Shown here piece by piece: positions 5,605 to 11,332 of a stretch of 41,732 nucleotides of DNA. This DNA comes from a virus, in IMG/VR virus record IMGVR_UViG_3300050821_007750, positions 1 to 41,732 of that record. One strand, written 5' to 3'. The notes under the pieces are model-generated. The model worked only from the letters and a program-made list of their open reading frames with translations. It did no database searches and was not told the DNA's origin. The translations under genes and the position numbers were made by a program. Numbering within the stretch: position 1 is the first letter of the stretch; each line of letters opens with the position of its first letter.

Positions 5605-6039
5605 ATGCACTATCGCCTGATCCAAGCCCGTAAAGCTGCAGGTTTTAAATCAGCCCGCGCAGCCGCAATAAAGTTTGGCTGGAACTGCTCAACCTACGCC
5701 AGCCACGAGAATGGCCAATCCAATTATGGCTTAGAAAAAGCTGAAAAATATGGGCTCGCATTCGGAACCCGGGCAGTTTGGCTGCTGCACGGCGAAGGGG
5801 CCTCGAATGACGATGAACCGATGGCGATGCTCGGGCCAATTATTGAAGCCGTTGTCTCCGCCTTACTGGACCTTTATCAAATTCCTGTGCGCTCGAAGGG
5901 AGCTCGCCGTCTATTGGCGGAAGCGATCCTAGAATTTCTCTTAGCTCATAAAACTCTTCTATCGAGCGGCCGGACCGCAGAACTTGAGCTTGAGCTTTTG
6001 AGATCTTTGCTTCGAGTAGCTGGCGGAATTCGCGACTGA
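5605..6039 (+). CDS. XRE-family phage repressor, 144 aa
   Basis: The N-terminal helix-turn-helix spans roughly residues 3-60 (RLIQARKAAGFKSARAAAIK, then CSTYASHENGQSNYGLEKAE, then the TRAVWLLHGEG ending typical of phage repressor HTH domains). The C-terminal half is helical (GARRLLAEAILEFLL, then LELLRSLLRVAG) and probably a dimerisation region. There is no S24/LexA-type Ser-Lys peptidase, so RecA-driven self-cleavage is not expected. ATG 5605 is preferred over a GTG nine bases upstream. It is placed to control the leftward promoter at 5538 and the rightward promoter at 6226, and is the best candidate for the lysogeny repressor. Confidence 0.8.
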   Translation: MHYRLIQARKAAGFKSARAAAIKFGWNCSTYASHENGQSNYGLEKAEKYGLAFGTRAVWLLHGEGASNDDEPMAMLGPIIEAVVSALLDLYQIPVRSKGARRLLAEAILEFLLAHKTLLSSGRTAELELELLRSLLRVAGGIRD

Positions 6040-6086
6040 AACAAGCACCTGTCCACTCACCTGGGCAGCACATCAAAAAACCTATC

Positions 6087-6111
6087 ATTTTGGGTGGGTT
6101 GCAACCAAAAT
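6087..6111 (+). other. Hairpin after the repressor gene
   Basis: A perfect 7-bp inverted repeat, ATTTTGG (6087-6093) with CCAAAAT (6105-6111), also contains the nested palindrome GGTTGCAACC. It may end the repressor message. It has no strong T-run, so its role is uncertain. Confidence 0.35.
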
Positions 6112-6134
6112 ATGGTGCGGCGCGCCGGACCTTT

Positions 6135-6152
6135 ATGACACACGTGTGTCAT
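6135..6152. promoter_or_regulatory. 18-bp perfect palindromic operator candidate
   Basis: ATGACACACGTGTGTCAT is a perfect palindrome in the gap between the XRE gene and the rightward promoter. A half site ATGACA recurs at 6168-6173. Its symmetry and position suit the operator of a dimeric repressor acting on the promoter at 6226. Confidence 0.65.
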
Positions 6153-6225
6153 TTACAAATTAACAATATGACAGTTTCTAACAAAAAGTTTAGGTAATTT
6201 TTTTATATGAATTACATTTTGCCTG

Positions 6226-6254
6226 TTGACAATTAAACAATACGCTGTTAGGTT
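6226..6254 (+). promoter_or_regulatory. Rightward early promoter
   Basis: TTGACA (6226-6231), a 17-base spacer and TAGGTT (6249-6254) lie about 20 bases before a GGAGGAGA ribosome-binding site. It drives the chain of small genes that follows. Confidence 0.65.
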
Positions 6255-6276
6255 CTCCTCAACGATGGAGGAGAGA

Positions 6277-6456
6277 ATGTTTGAACTGACAACGATAATC
6301 GGCGACGCGGACATTCGCGTTTGGTGCGACGAAGCAACCGCTCGCGTGCTGCTGCCTATGTGGCAGGATCAGGACGGTTTTGGAGGCATGCACACAGCTT
6401 GCCGCCGCCAGTCTGACGGCGCCCTCATTGTAGCATTCTTGAATGAGGCCGCGTGA
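6277..6456 (+). CDS. Small unknown early protein, 59 aa
   Basis: The start at ATG 6277 follows a GGAGGAGA site by a few bases. In-frame ATG 6265 lies on the ribosome-binding site itself and is less likely. The product is a compact alpha/beta-looking protein (ELTTIIGDADIRVWCDEATA, ending GALIVAFLNEAA). No family is recognised. It is the first gene of the rightward early unit, a usual place for host-takeover or anti-defence genes. Confidence 0.65.
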   Translation: MFELTTIIGDADIRVWCDEATARVLLPMWQDQDGFGGMHTACRRQSDGALIVAFLNEAA

Positions 6457-6465
6457 CGCTAGCCT

Positions 6466-6503
6466 CTGCCTCTACTCTTTACCGCTGACGGCGATAGAGG
6501 CAG
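6466..6503 (+). other. 9-bp intercistronic hairpin
   Basis: CTGCCTCTA (6466-6474) pairs perfectly with TAGAGGCAG (6495-6503), with a smaller CCG/CGG stem inside the 20-base loop. It separates the first early gene from the coupled gene chain. It could protect or process the message. Confidence 0.5.
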
Positions 6504-6534
6504 ACACGAGCGCCAAGCTCGAATGGAGGTGACT

Positions 6535-6717
6535 GTGTATGATTATACCGTGTGGACTGTGGACAGCCGGAACTATTTTGTTCTGCTTTATTGCTGCGAT
6601 CACATTGAGCGATCATTTGGGCCGCTCACTCATGACCGCGCAGACCGTTTTGGCTGGACGTGGCTCAAAGCGATAGAGCGTGGAAGCAAACAAGCCCAAA
6701 GGCTTCTCGAGACATGA
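6535..6717 (+). CDS. Small unknown early protein, 60 aa (GTG start)
   Basis: GTG 6535 is chosen because GGAGGT lies five bases upstream; in-frame ATG 6523 has no ribosome-binding site. The product is aromatic-rich (DYTVWTVDSRNYFVLLYCCD, then RADRFGWTWLKAIERGSKQA). The stop overlaps the next start as ATGA, beginning a chain of coupled genes. Function unknown. Confidence 0.65.
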   Translation: MYDYTVWTVDSRNYFVLLYCCDHIERSFGPLTHDRADRFGWTWLKAIERGSKQAQRLLET

Positions 6718-6833
6718 CCGATCGAGAATATTGGACAACGTTTGTGCATGGAGCCATAGGGCTGCTCGTGAGCCTGCTAGGAATAGCCCTAGGGTTACTG
6801 TTTGGATGGTTAAGCAATGGGAGTGCACCATGA
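6714..6833 (+). CDS. Membrane microprotein, 39 aa
   Basis: This is linked by ATGA overlaps at both ends. The product begins TDREYWTTFVHG and has one transmembrane helix (about residues 14-33, AIGLLVSLLGIALGLLFGWL) with a short tail. Such single-span early peptides often act on host membrane proteins, but nothing specific can be said here. Confidence 0.65.
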   Translation: MTDREYWTTFVHGAIGLLVSLLGIALGLLFGWLSNGSAP

Positions 6834-7051
6834 GAATGAGCAAAGAAGCCAATGAACTTCTCGAGAGGTATGATCAAACCATGAGACTGAGCAAAGAAGA
6901 TATGATCCAACAACTGCCATCGCACGGTCGATGGCGAAACTATCTCAGGACATGGACGAACACATCCGGCAATGACAATGGCTGGAATGGTCACGTCCTG
7001 CATATCTGGCCTGACTTTTGGCGCCGCTGCTATGGACGAAGAGGGAAATGA
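6830..7051 (+). CDS. Small unknown protein with internal repeat, 73 aa
   Basis: The start ATG 6830 is fixed by ATGA overlap with the previous gene. The N-terminus contains a near-duplicate helical motif (MRMSKEANELLERYDQ, then MRLSKEDMIQQ). The C-terminal half is Trp-rich and basic (GWNGHVLHIWPDFWRRCYGR). Unrecognised. Confidence 0.6.
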   Translation: MRMSKEANELLERYDQTMRLSKEDMIQQLPSHGRWRNYLRTWTNTSGNDNGWNGHVLHIWPDFWRRCYGRRGK

Positions 7052-7143
7052 TGGTCTACGAAAGCGAATGCGAACTTATCCATTGGGGCTGGTATTGGTG
7101 GGAGGTTGCCCCGGCTCGCATGTATGACTTATGGATGCCATGA
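7048..7143 (+). CDS. Trp-rich microprotein, 31 aa
   Basis: It is joined to both neighbours by ATGA overlaps, with two possible ATGs at 7048 and 7051. The sequence is acidic and very aromatic (IHWGWYWWEVAPARMYDLW). There is no family match; the main evidence is its place in the coupled chain. Confidence 0.5.
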   Translation: MMVYESECELIHWGWYWWEVAPARMYDLWMP

Positions 7144-7325
7144 CTCTTCGGCCTGCCGCCGAGGCATTGCTTGGATGTGAAGGGGAAGCCCGAGGCACAA
7201 ACCAAGGAAGAAGGCGGCAGTGCGAAGCGCCACCAGAAATGGAGCCGGAAATTCTCGCTGGACACTACCAAACGAGGCTGCGAGGGCGCTTCACTAACTG
7301 GGTATGGACGAGGGAAGGCATATGA
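7140..7325 (+). CDS. Small unknown protein, 61 aa
   Basis: ATGA overlaps at both ends support translation. The product is Arg/Glu-rich (AAEALLGCEGEARGTNQGRR, ending TNWVWTREGI) and low in hydrophobic core. The DNA contains the dispersed repeat unit 7224-7292, so the sequence may be constrained as DNA or RNA rather than as protein. Confidence 0.4.
   Translation: MTLRPAAEALLGCEGEARGTNQGRRRQCEAPPEMEPEILAGHYQTRLRGRFTNWVWTREGI
7224..7292. repeat. Dispersed repeat unit, copy 1
   Basis: The unit starts GAAGCGCC followed by ACC-AGAAATGGAGCC and ends GGCGCTTC, so the ends are 8-bp inverted repeats. Two related units lie in tandem at 12554-12628 and 12632-12710, sharing the AGAAATGG core and the CGCTTC end. 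Confidence 0.55.
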
Positions 7326-7360
7326 TGTCAGGACCCGGCCCGGTAGAGGAAACGATATGA
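7322..7360 (+). CDS. Twelve-codon linking ORF
   Basis: The peptide MMSGPGPVEETI is joined by ATGA overlap to the preceding gene and by the same overlap to the next. It may be a real micropeptide or simply a device that passes ribosomes along. Its support is the unbroken overlap chain only. Confidence 0.35.
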   Translation: MMSGPGPVEETI

Positions 7361-7512
7361 TTGAGCGTGAAATCGACTTGTCGCACAAACTTCTTGTCTT
7401 AATGCGAGCTATTCGATGCGTACTGAAATCGCTCGAAAAAGAGACCGATACCAAGACTGCTCTTGTTAGATCAGTGCTGATAGAAGCAGTCAAACAAACG
7501 GAACGCAGATGA
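7357..7512 (+). CDS. Small helical protein, 51 aa
   Basis: ATG 7357 follows AGAGGAAA and overlaps the stop of the 12-codon ORF. The product is a charged helical hairpin (REIDLSHKLLVLMRAIRCVL, then KTALVRSVLIEAVKQTERR). Upstream in-frame starts exist (7171) but would run through the repeat unit. Function unknown. Confidence 0.6.
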   Translation: MIEREIDLSHKLLVLMRAIRCVLKSLEKETDTKTALVRSVLIEAVKQTERR

Positions 7513-7739
7513 ACGACATTCGCCCTCCTTGGTATCGGTCGCCGTACAAGTGCATCAGGCGCCGGATAGTCATAGGCATCTGGTACTATAGCGGAGCACC
7601 ATTTAGCTGGCTGTTGGCTATTGCGATGATTGGTGACCCAACACTGCGTAGCCAGTTAATCACTAATATACGCAGATTGCTACACTATCGAGCTCGTGGA
7701 TTCATAGAACCCCTCCTCCCTAGGCGTGGCAACCGGTAG
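7509..7739 (+). CDS. Small basic protein with a hydrophobic segment, 76 aa
   Basis: This is the last member of the ATGA chain. A basic N-terminus (YKCIRRRIVIG) leads to one hydrophobic stretch (IWYYSGAPFSWLLAIAMIGD, about residues 24-43) and a basic C-terminus (ITNIRRLLHYRARG). It is probably membrane-associated. Its 3' end lies inside the first of two adjacent hairpins. Confidence 0.6.
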   Translation: MNDIRPPWYRSPYKCIRRRIVIGIWYYSGAPFSWLLAIAMIGDPTLRSQLITNIRRLLHYRARGFIEPLLPRRGNR

Positions 7740-7797
7740 AGGAGGGCAGGGCGGGCCAGGCTAGAGGGTTATCTCCTTACCTCCGTTCTGGCCCGCC
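7711..7797 (+). other. Pair of adjacent strong hairpins
   Basis: Stem 1 is CCCTCCTC (7711-7718) with GAGGAGGG (7739-7746). Stem 2 is GGCGGGCCAG (7750-7759) with CTGGCCCGCC (7788-7797), a 10-bp perfect repeat. The stop codon of the preceding gene lies at the base of stem 1. No T-run follows, so RNA stabilisation, processing or a regulatory RNA is as likely as termination. Confidence 0.55.
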
Positions 7798-7812
7798 GCA
7801 ATAGGTAACAAA

Positions 7813-7911
7813 ATGGATAACATAATTATTCGCCTTTGTCTGATTTTTGTTCTGGTCCTTATCTTCTTTGAAGGACTAGCTATTTGGGCATTATCAGGAC
7901 CATGCAAATGA
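7813..7911 (+). CDS. Membrane microprotein, 32 aa
   Basis: A single hydrophobic helix fills most of the peptide (RLCLIFVLVLIFFEGLAIWA), with an acidic start (MDN). The stop overlaps the start of the Gp157 gene as ATGA. Not recognised. Confidence 0.55.
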   Translation: MDNIIIRLCLIFVLVLIFFEGLAIWALSGPCK

Positions 7912-8432
7912 ACCCAACATCGCTTTCAACCGAAGTTCAGATCTATGAGCGCCTTAAAAAGGCGTTGCTGGAACAATACAAGCTTGAGACCGATGATCAG
8001 GTCTTACTTGATACTCTAGATGGCGCGACTACTCTAGTTGACCAGCTGGTCTCCCTAGTACGACAAGTGCAAGAGGATGAATGCACTATCGACGGACTAC
8101 AGAAACGCATCAACCAGATGCAGGAGCGCAAAAGCAGACTGATTGCGCGGGCCGAGAAATTTCGAGGCATGGTTTCGAAAACGATGGTCGAAGTAGACAT
8201 TAAAAAACTGGTTCAGCCTGATATGACAATAAGTGTGAAAATGGGGCAGCAGCCTTTGGTTATCCTTAGGCCTCCAGATATTCAAACTCCAGTTTCATTC
8301 ACGAAAAAGTTAGAAACATATTCGTGGGATAGAGCAGCAGTACGAGCCGCTCTAGAGCGAAACGATCCACGAGCGTGTGAAGTTGCCAAATTTGGTGAAG
8401 CTGAACCAATCCTAACTGTCCACACCAAATAG
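7908..8432 (+). CDS. Gp157-family phage protein, 174 aa
   Basis: The pattern is that of the siphovirus Gp157 family (Pfam name Siphovirus Gp157). A long coiled-coil N-terminal half (EVQIYERLKKALLEQ, then DGLQKRINQMQERKSRLIAR, about residues 10-95) is followed by a short beta-rich part (MTISVKMGQQPLVILRPPDI) and a C-terminal segment ending AEPILTVHTK. The family is found beside single-strand DNA-binding or recombination genes and has been linked to phage resistance. Here it precedes a protein with an SSB-type tail, consistent with recombination. ATG 7908 is fixed by ATGA coupling. Confidence 0.75.
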   Translation: MNPTSLSTEVQIYERLKKALLEQYKLETDDQVLLDTLDGATTLVDQLVSLVRQVQEDECTIDGLQKRINQMQERKSRLIARAEKFRGMVSKTMVEVDIKKLVQPDMTISVKMGQQPLVILRPPDIQTPVSFTKKLETYSWDRAAVRAALERNDPRACEVAKFGEAEPILTVHTK

Positions 8433-8441
8433 GAGGTGGCT

Positions 8442-8723
8442 ATGACACTGACTATCAGAATTGTGCTATTTATCCTAGCAGTCGCAGCAATGGCCCTTTT
8501 CGGATTGACCACCAAAGGACACGCTGCTCAGGACTCAACGCAAACATTTTGGAACAGCTACTATGCCGCTCGCGGCGGCTATGGAGGCGGTACCGATTGG
8601 GGACAGATTATCGCCAATCAGCGCAACACAGAAGCGCTCATAAATGAAATGCGGCGCCAGCATGGACTGGGGCCGTGCTCGATAGGGTTGCTAGGACAAT
8701 GGATGGGAAGACCGCCATGCTAA
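8442..8723 (+). CDS. Small exported protein, 93 aa
   Basis: A strong AGGAGGT site precedes ATG 8442. Residues 1-30 (RIVLFILAVAAMALFGLTTK, then GHAA) form a Sec signal peptide with a likely cut after GHAA. The mature part of about 63 residues is Gly/Tyr-rich (YYAARGGYGGGTDW) with two cysteines (GPC, PPC) that could form a disulfide. An exported early phage protein might act in superinfection exclusion. No family is recognised. Confidence 0.7.
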   Translation: MTLTIRIVLFILAVAAMALFGLTTKGHAAQDSTQTFWNSYYAARGGYGGGTDWGQIIANQRNTEALINEMRRQHGLGPCSIGLLGQWMGRPPC

Positions 8724-9040
8724 AGAGAATGACGCACACAATAATGATTCCCGACGATATATGGGAATGGGGCGTAGAACATTTTGGCGTTGATAATCCG
8801 GCGGATAATTTCCGGCTGATCTTGGCCAGAGAGCAAGGAAAGAATTCTTTGGTGAAAGAGCCCGAACCAAAACAATACCCCTCCACAAAACAATTCAAGC
8901 CAGATACATATTCAGATCCATTCCCGGCAACATTCTCGGGTTTCTGCTGGGGATGCGGTGCACCTATTCACCCGGGCGATCTGATATGTATGAAAAACAA
9001 GCGGCCGTACCTATTCAAATGGGTACGGGAGAACACGTGA
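8717..9040 (+). CDS. Putative zinc-binding early protein, 107 aa
   Basis: Start ATG 8717 overlaps the upstream gene by seven bases; ATG 8729 is an alternative. The N-terminal region (MIPDDIWEWGVEHFGVDNPA) is followed by a polar linker. The C-terminal motif CWGCGAPIHPGDLIC (three cysteines and a histidine) resembles a small zinc ribbon. It sits between Gp157 and the SSB-tail protein, suggesting a role in DNA recombination, which is unproven. Confidence 0.6.
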   Translation: MLKRMTHTIMIPDDIWEWGVEHFGVDNPADNFRLILAREQGKNSLVKEPEPKQYPSTKQFKPDTYSDPFPATFSGFCWGCGAPIHPGDLICMKNKRPYLFKWVRENT

Positions 9041-9051
9041 AAGGATAGCCA

Positions 9052-9435
9052 ATGCCAAGCATTTCTTCCCTCTTCCCATCCAAATGGCTCAGGGCCGCTG
9101 ACCTTAGTGGTCGTACCGTAACTGTGGTCATATCTCACGTACTTTGCGAGGACGTCGCCGGCAGTGGAGAGCCACAGCCGGTGCTCTACTTCGAAGGCAA
9201 AGAGAAAGGGATGGTGCTCAACAAAACCAATGCCAATAAAATCGCGGAAATATTCGGTGACGACTATTCCAATTGGCCAGGCAGTCAAATCGTGCTTTAT
9301 GAGGCTATGGTTCAATTCCGCGACAAAATGGTTCCGGCAATCCGCGTGAAAGTAGCACCAAACAAGCCTCAGCCGCACCAGCAGTCTAATCACAAAACAT
9401 CGGCCGAAATCATCGATGATGATATTCCGTTCTAA
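9052..9435 (+). CDS. Putative OB-fold/SSB-like DNA-binding protein with acidic tail, 127 aa
   Basis: The body is beta-rich (DLSGRTVTVVISHVLCEDVA, then QPVLYFEGKEKGMVLNKTNA) and carries conserved-looking LYFEGKEKG and VLNKTNA segments found in phage proteins next to recombination genes. The last residues (EIIDDDIPF) match the C-terminal tip of bacterial SSB (DDDIPF), which binds many repair proteins. It probably acts on ssDNA or docks host SSB partners. An AAAGGA site precedes the ATG. The OB-fold call is inferred from the pattern; the tail is directly visible. Confidence 0.7.
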   Translation: MPSISSLFPSKWLRAADLSGRTVTVVISHVLCEDVAGSGEPQPVLYFEGKEKGMVLNKTNANKIAEIFGDDYSNWPGSQIVLYEAMVQFRDKMVPAIRVKVAPNKPQPHQQSNHKTSAEIIDDDIPF

Positions 9436-9526
9436 CGATATTCGCAGCGTACTAGTTATAGTGGTAGCGCTGGCTATCTATGACCTTGCCAAATTCTTTC
9501 TTATGGCACTCACAAATGCGAACTAG
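9416..9526 (+). CDS. Membrane microprotein, 36 aa
   Basis: It starts at ATG 9416 (or 9419) inside the acidic-tail codons of the preceding gene. The peptide has one hydrophobic helix (SVLVIVVALAIYDLAKFFLM). There is no recognisable ribosome-binding site of its own. Translation is plausible but unproven. Confidence 0.4.
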   Translation: MMIFRSNDIRSVLVIVVALAIYDLAKFFLMALTNAN

Positions 9527-9743
9527 GCCAAGCCGCGATTATGACCCGGAAATGCCGCCGATTGAAAGCGTGACGCGCTATGTAGCCATTCTAGAAGGGA
9601 GTGGCGACGTCATAGGTCTTGTTCCGGTATCGGTAGCGCGGCTTAAATTCCTTGAAAAGGAAGAAAATGAAAGTACTGCGTCCGGAAGAAGTTGCGGAAC
9701 GCTGGGATTGCAGTCCGCGCTTCGTTTACCGCCTTCTTCATGA
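9516..9743 (+). CDS. Small unknown protein, 75 aa
   Basis: The N-terminal half (RDYDPEMPPIESVTRYVAIL, then GSGDVIGLVPVSVARLKFLE) looks like a genuine folded peptide. The C-terminal 25 residues overlap the excisionase gene and are low-complexity. Starts at 9480 or 9516 are possible, neither with a clear ribosome-binding site. Confidence 0.35.
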   Translation: MRTRPSRDYDPEMPPIESVTRYVAILEGSGDVIGLVPVSVARLKFLEKEENESTASGRSCGTLGLQSALRLPPSS

Positions 9744-9996
9744 GGGTAAGTTGCCAGCCTTCCGGCTTAGTGGCAGATTGTTTCGAGTGCCGCTTGAAGC
9801 TCTGGAGGCGTTTGAAGCATGCCATCTAATCCATCCTTTCGGGTCGTCCTCTTCCGAGGCTGGTATTACGCAGCTTGGCGAGAACGCGGAAAAACTTGTC
9901 GAACCTCTCTTCGCACCCAAGATCGTGAGACTGCCGAGCAAGGATTACGCGACTTTGCCAAACAATACGAAATTGCCAACCGGCCGCAAACCATAA
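9667..9996 (+). CDS. Excisionase-type helix-turn-helix protein, 109 aa
   Basis: Residues 1-50 (KVLRPEEVAERWDCSPRFVY, then LLHEGKLPAFRLSGRLFRVP) are a winged helix-turn-helix of the excisionase/MerR-like family. ATG 9667 follows AAGGAAG. It lies directly upstream of, and overlaps by 178 bases, the integrase gene, so it is the likely Xis or recombination directionality factor. The C-terminal 55 residues, in the overlap, are of low complexity and may be an incidental extension. Confidence 0.7.
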   Translation: MKVLRPEEVAERWDCSPRFVYRLLHEGKLPAFRLSGRLFRVPLEALEAFEACHLIHPFGSSSSEAGITQLGENAEKLVEPLFAPKIVRLPSKDYATLPNNTKLPTGRKP

Positions 9997-10853
9997 CGGT
10001 GGAGTTTGTCTGGGATGGGTATCGCAAGACGCTTAAAGGAAGACCTACTTTTCAGACTATGGGCTTTGAGAGCCGGGCTATCCTTCCTTTCTTTGGCAAT
10101 CTTCCCGCCGAAAGGATCAGCGAACAAGATTGCAAAAATTATCTCATTCGACGGGAAATGGTCCATCGCAAATCTGGCACGATCGCAACCGAACTCGGAC
10201 GACTCAGGAGCGCGCTAAAATGGGCAGAGAGAAAAAACCTGATAGCCAAGGCACCTTACATATCCCGCCCGGCTATGTCACCACCGAAGGAGGCGCGGTT
10301 AACGCGAGAACAGGCGTCTATCTTTCTGTCCTCATCGCGCACCCCGCACATACGACTGTTCACTTTGCTGGCGATGACGACAGGGGGCCGAGCTGGTGCA
10401 TTACTTGGCCTGACTTGGAACCAAGTGGACCTCGAGCGGCGGATAATCGATCTCAGATTGGCGAATGGTCTTTCAGGAAAGCGCCGGGCTGTAGTTCCGA
10501 TTAACCGCACCCTTATGGCGGCCCTTACGGAGGCCAAAAGAGGCGCGCTGACAGACTTTGTAGTGGAGTGGAATGGAAGACAGGTTAAAAGCGTTAAGAA
10601 GGGCCTGGGGGCTGCCGGAAAGCGCTGCAATCTGCCTTGGGTCACCGCGCACGTGTTCCGCCACAGTGCAGCCAGCTGGATGGCTGAGGCTGGGGTCAGT
10701 ATGGATCGAATTGCCGCCTTCCTCGGTCACTCGGACAGCAGGATCACTTCAAGGGTTTATGCTAAGTTCTCGCCGGATTATCTGAGAGACGCGGCCGAGG
10801 CGCTGGAGATTGATAATTGGAACATGAACTGGAAGAGCGTATCGCAGATCTGA
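9819..10853 (+). CDS. int: Tyrosine integrase
   Basis: This is a 344-aa tyrosine recombinase of normal length. An N-terminal arm-binding part (residues 1-55) and a SAM-like core-binding part (about 60-145, ending LGRLRSALKWAERKNL) precede the catalytic domain. Visible catalytic residues are R191 in TTGGRAGALLGL, H278 and R281 in TAHVFRHSAASW, H304 in FLGHSD and nucleophile Y314 in SRVYAKF. It catalyses attP x attB integration, with attP about 200 bases downstream. A stop codon two codons upstream in the same frame fixes the start at or after 9819, so the overlap with the excisionase gene is real. Confidence 0.95.
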   Translation: MPSNPSFRVVLFRGWYYAAWRERGKTCRTSLRTQDRETAEQGLRDFAKQYEIANRPQTITVEFVWDGYRKTLKGRPTFQTMGFESRAILPFFGNLPAERISEQDCKNYLIRREMVHRKSGTIATELGRLRSALKWAERKNLIAKAPYISRPAMSPPKEARLTREQASIFLSSSRTPHIRLFTLLAMTTGGRAGALLGLTWNQVDLERRIIDLRLANGLSGKRRAVVPINRTLMAALTEAKRGALTDFVVEWNGRQVKSVKKGLGAAGKRCNLPWVTAHVFRHSAASWMAEAGVSMDRIAAFLGHSDSRITSRVYAKFSPDYLRDAAEALEIDNWNMNWKSVSQI

Positions 10854-11041
10854 TTGGCAGCAGCTATTGGGCGGCCGGAATAGGAAAGTCTGACGAATGG
10901 TGCATAGCGCTGGCCAGAGATATTATTGACCTGATTGCGGAGTGCTCCGGTGTTCAAGTGAACAGTACACAGGGACATACAAAGGACAAAACGGCACCAG
11001 ATGCACAACAAAACGAACAGGAAGACACCAAAAGTCCTTAG
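10817..11041 (+). CDS. Small unknown protein after integrase, 74 aa (TTG start)
   Basis: TTG 10817 follows GGAG by eight bases and lies within the end of int. The product has a helical N-terminal region (HELEERIADLIGSSYWAAGI, then CIALARDIIDLIAECSGV) and a polar, disordered tail (TQGHTKDKTAPDAQQNEQED). Not recognised. Its gene ends about 14 bases before the attP core. Confidence 0.5.
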   Translation: MEHELEERIADLIGSSYWAAGIGKSDEWCIALARDIIDLIAECSGVQVNSTQGHTKDKTAPDAQQNEQEDTKSP

Positions 11042-11054
11042 ATTCCAATAGAAC

Positions 11055-11106
11055 CACTCCCTTCACATGGGAGGGGTCGTTGGTTCGAAACCAACCGTGC
11101 CCACCA
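11055..11106 (+). other. attP core: 3' half of a tRNA-Val(CAC) gene
   Basis: The sequence folds as the 3' half of a tRNA: anticodon stem CTCCC/GGGAG (11057-11061, 11069-11073), loop TTCACAT with anticodon CAC at 11064-11066, variable loop, T stem GTTGG/CCAAC with loop TTCGAAA (11079-11095), acceptor strand CGTGCCC (11096-11102), discriminator A and CCA (11104-11106). No 5' half is present. Many tyrosine-integrase phages integrate into tRNA genes and carry the 3' end in attP to restore the gene. This places attB in the host tRNA-Val(CAC) gene. Confidence 0.85.
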
Positions 11107-11155
11107 ATAATTTCAATAGGTTAATAGTGAAAAGAACAAAAGAGGGGGTGTTCAA

Positions 11156-11332
11156 ATGAACACGGAACCAAAAATTGTTCAGATTAGCGAAGAAGTGATT
11201 TTAGGGCTTATGGAGCGCATCGCCGCGCTTGAGACAGAAAGGTATGTGTTACATGAGCAAGAAGATCATTTGATAGATTTATGCGCAGAGCATGAAAAGC
11301 GCATCGCCGCAATTGAAGAGAAAATCAAATGA
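11156..11332 (+). CDS. Small coiled-coil protein, RIAALE family copy 1, 58 aa
   Basis: A strong AGAGGGGG site precedes ATG 11156. The peptide is mostly helical with RIAALE motifs (LMERIAALETE, HEKRIAAIEEKIK). It shares its first bases (CAAATGAACACGGA) and last codons with the next gene, so the two look like a tandem duplication. The stop overlaps the next start as ATGA. In the prophage it would lie immediately downstream of the rebuilt tRNA-Val gene. Confidence 0.65.
   Translation: MNTEPKIVQISEEVILGLMERIAALETERYVLHEQEDHLIDLCAEHEKRIAAIEEKIK

Noticed and set aside
5605-6039. LexA-like self-cleaving repressor
   Set aside because: The C-terminal half is helical and lacks the Ser-Lys peptidase motifs of S24 repressors.
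10130-10504. 124-codon plus-strand frame inside int
   Set aside because: Out of frame with a full-length integrase whose catalytic residues are all present; no coupling.
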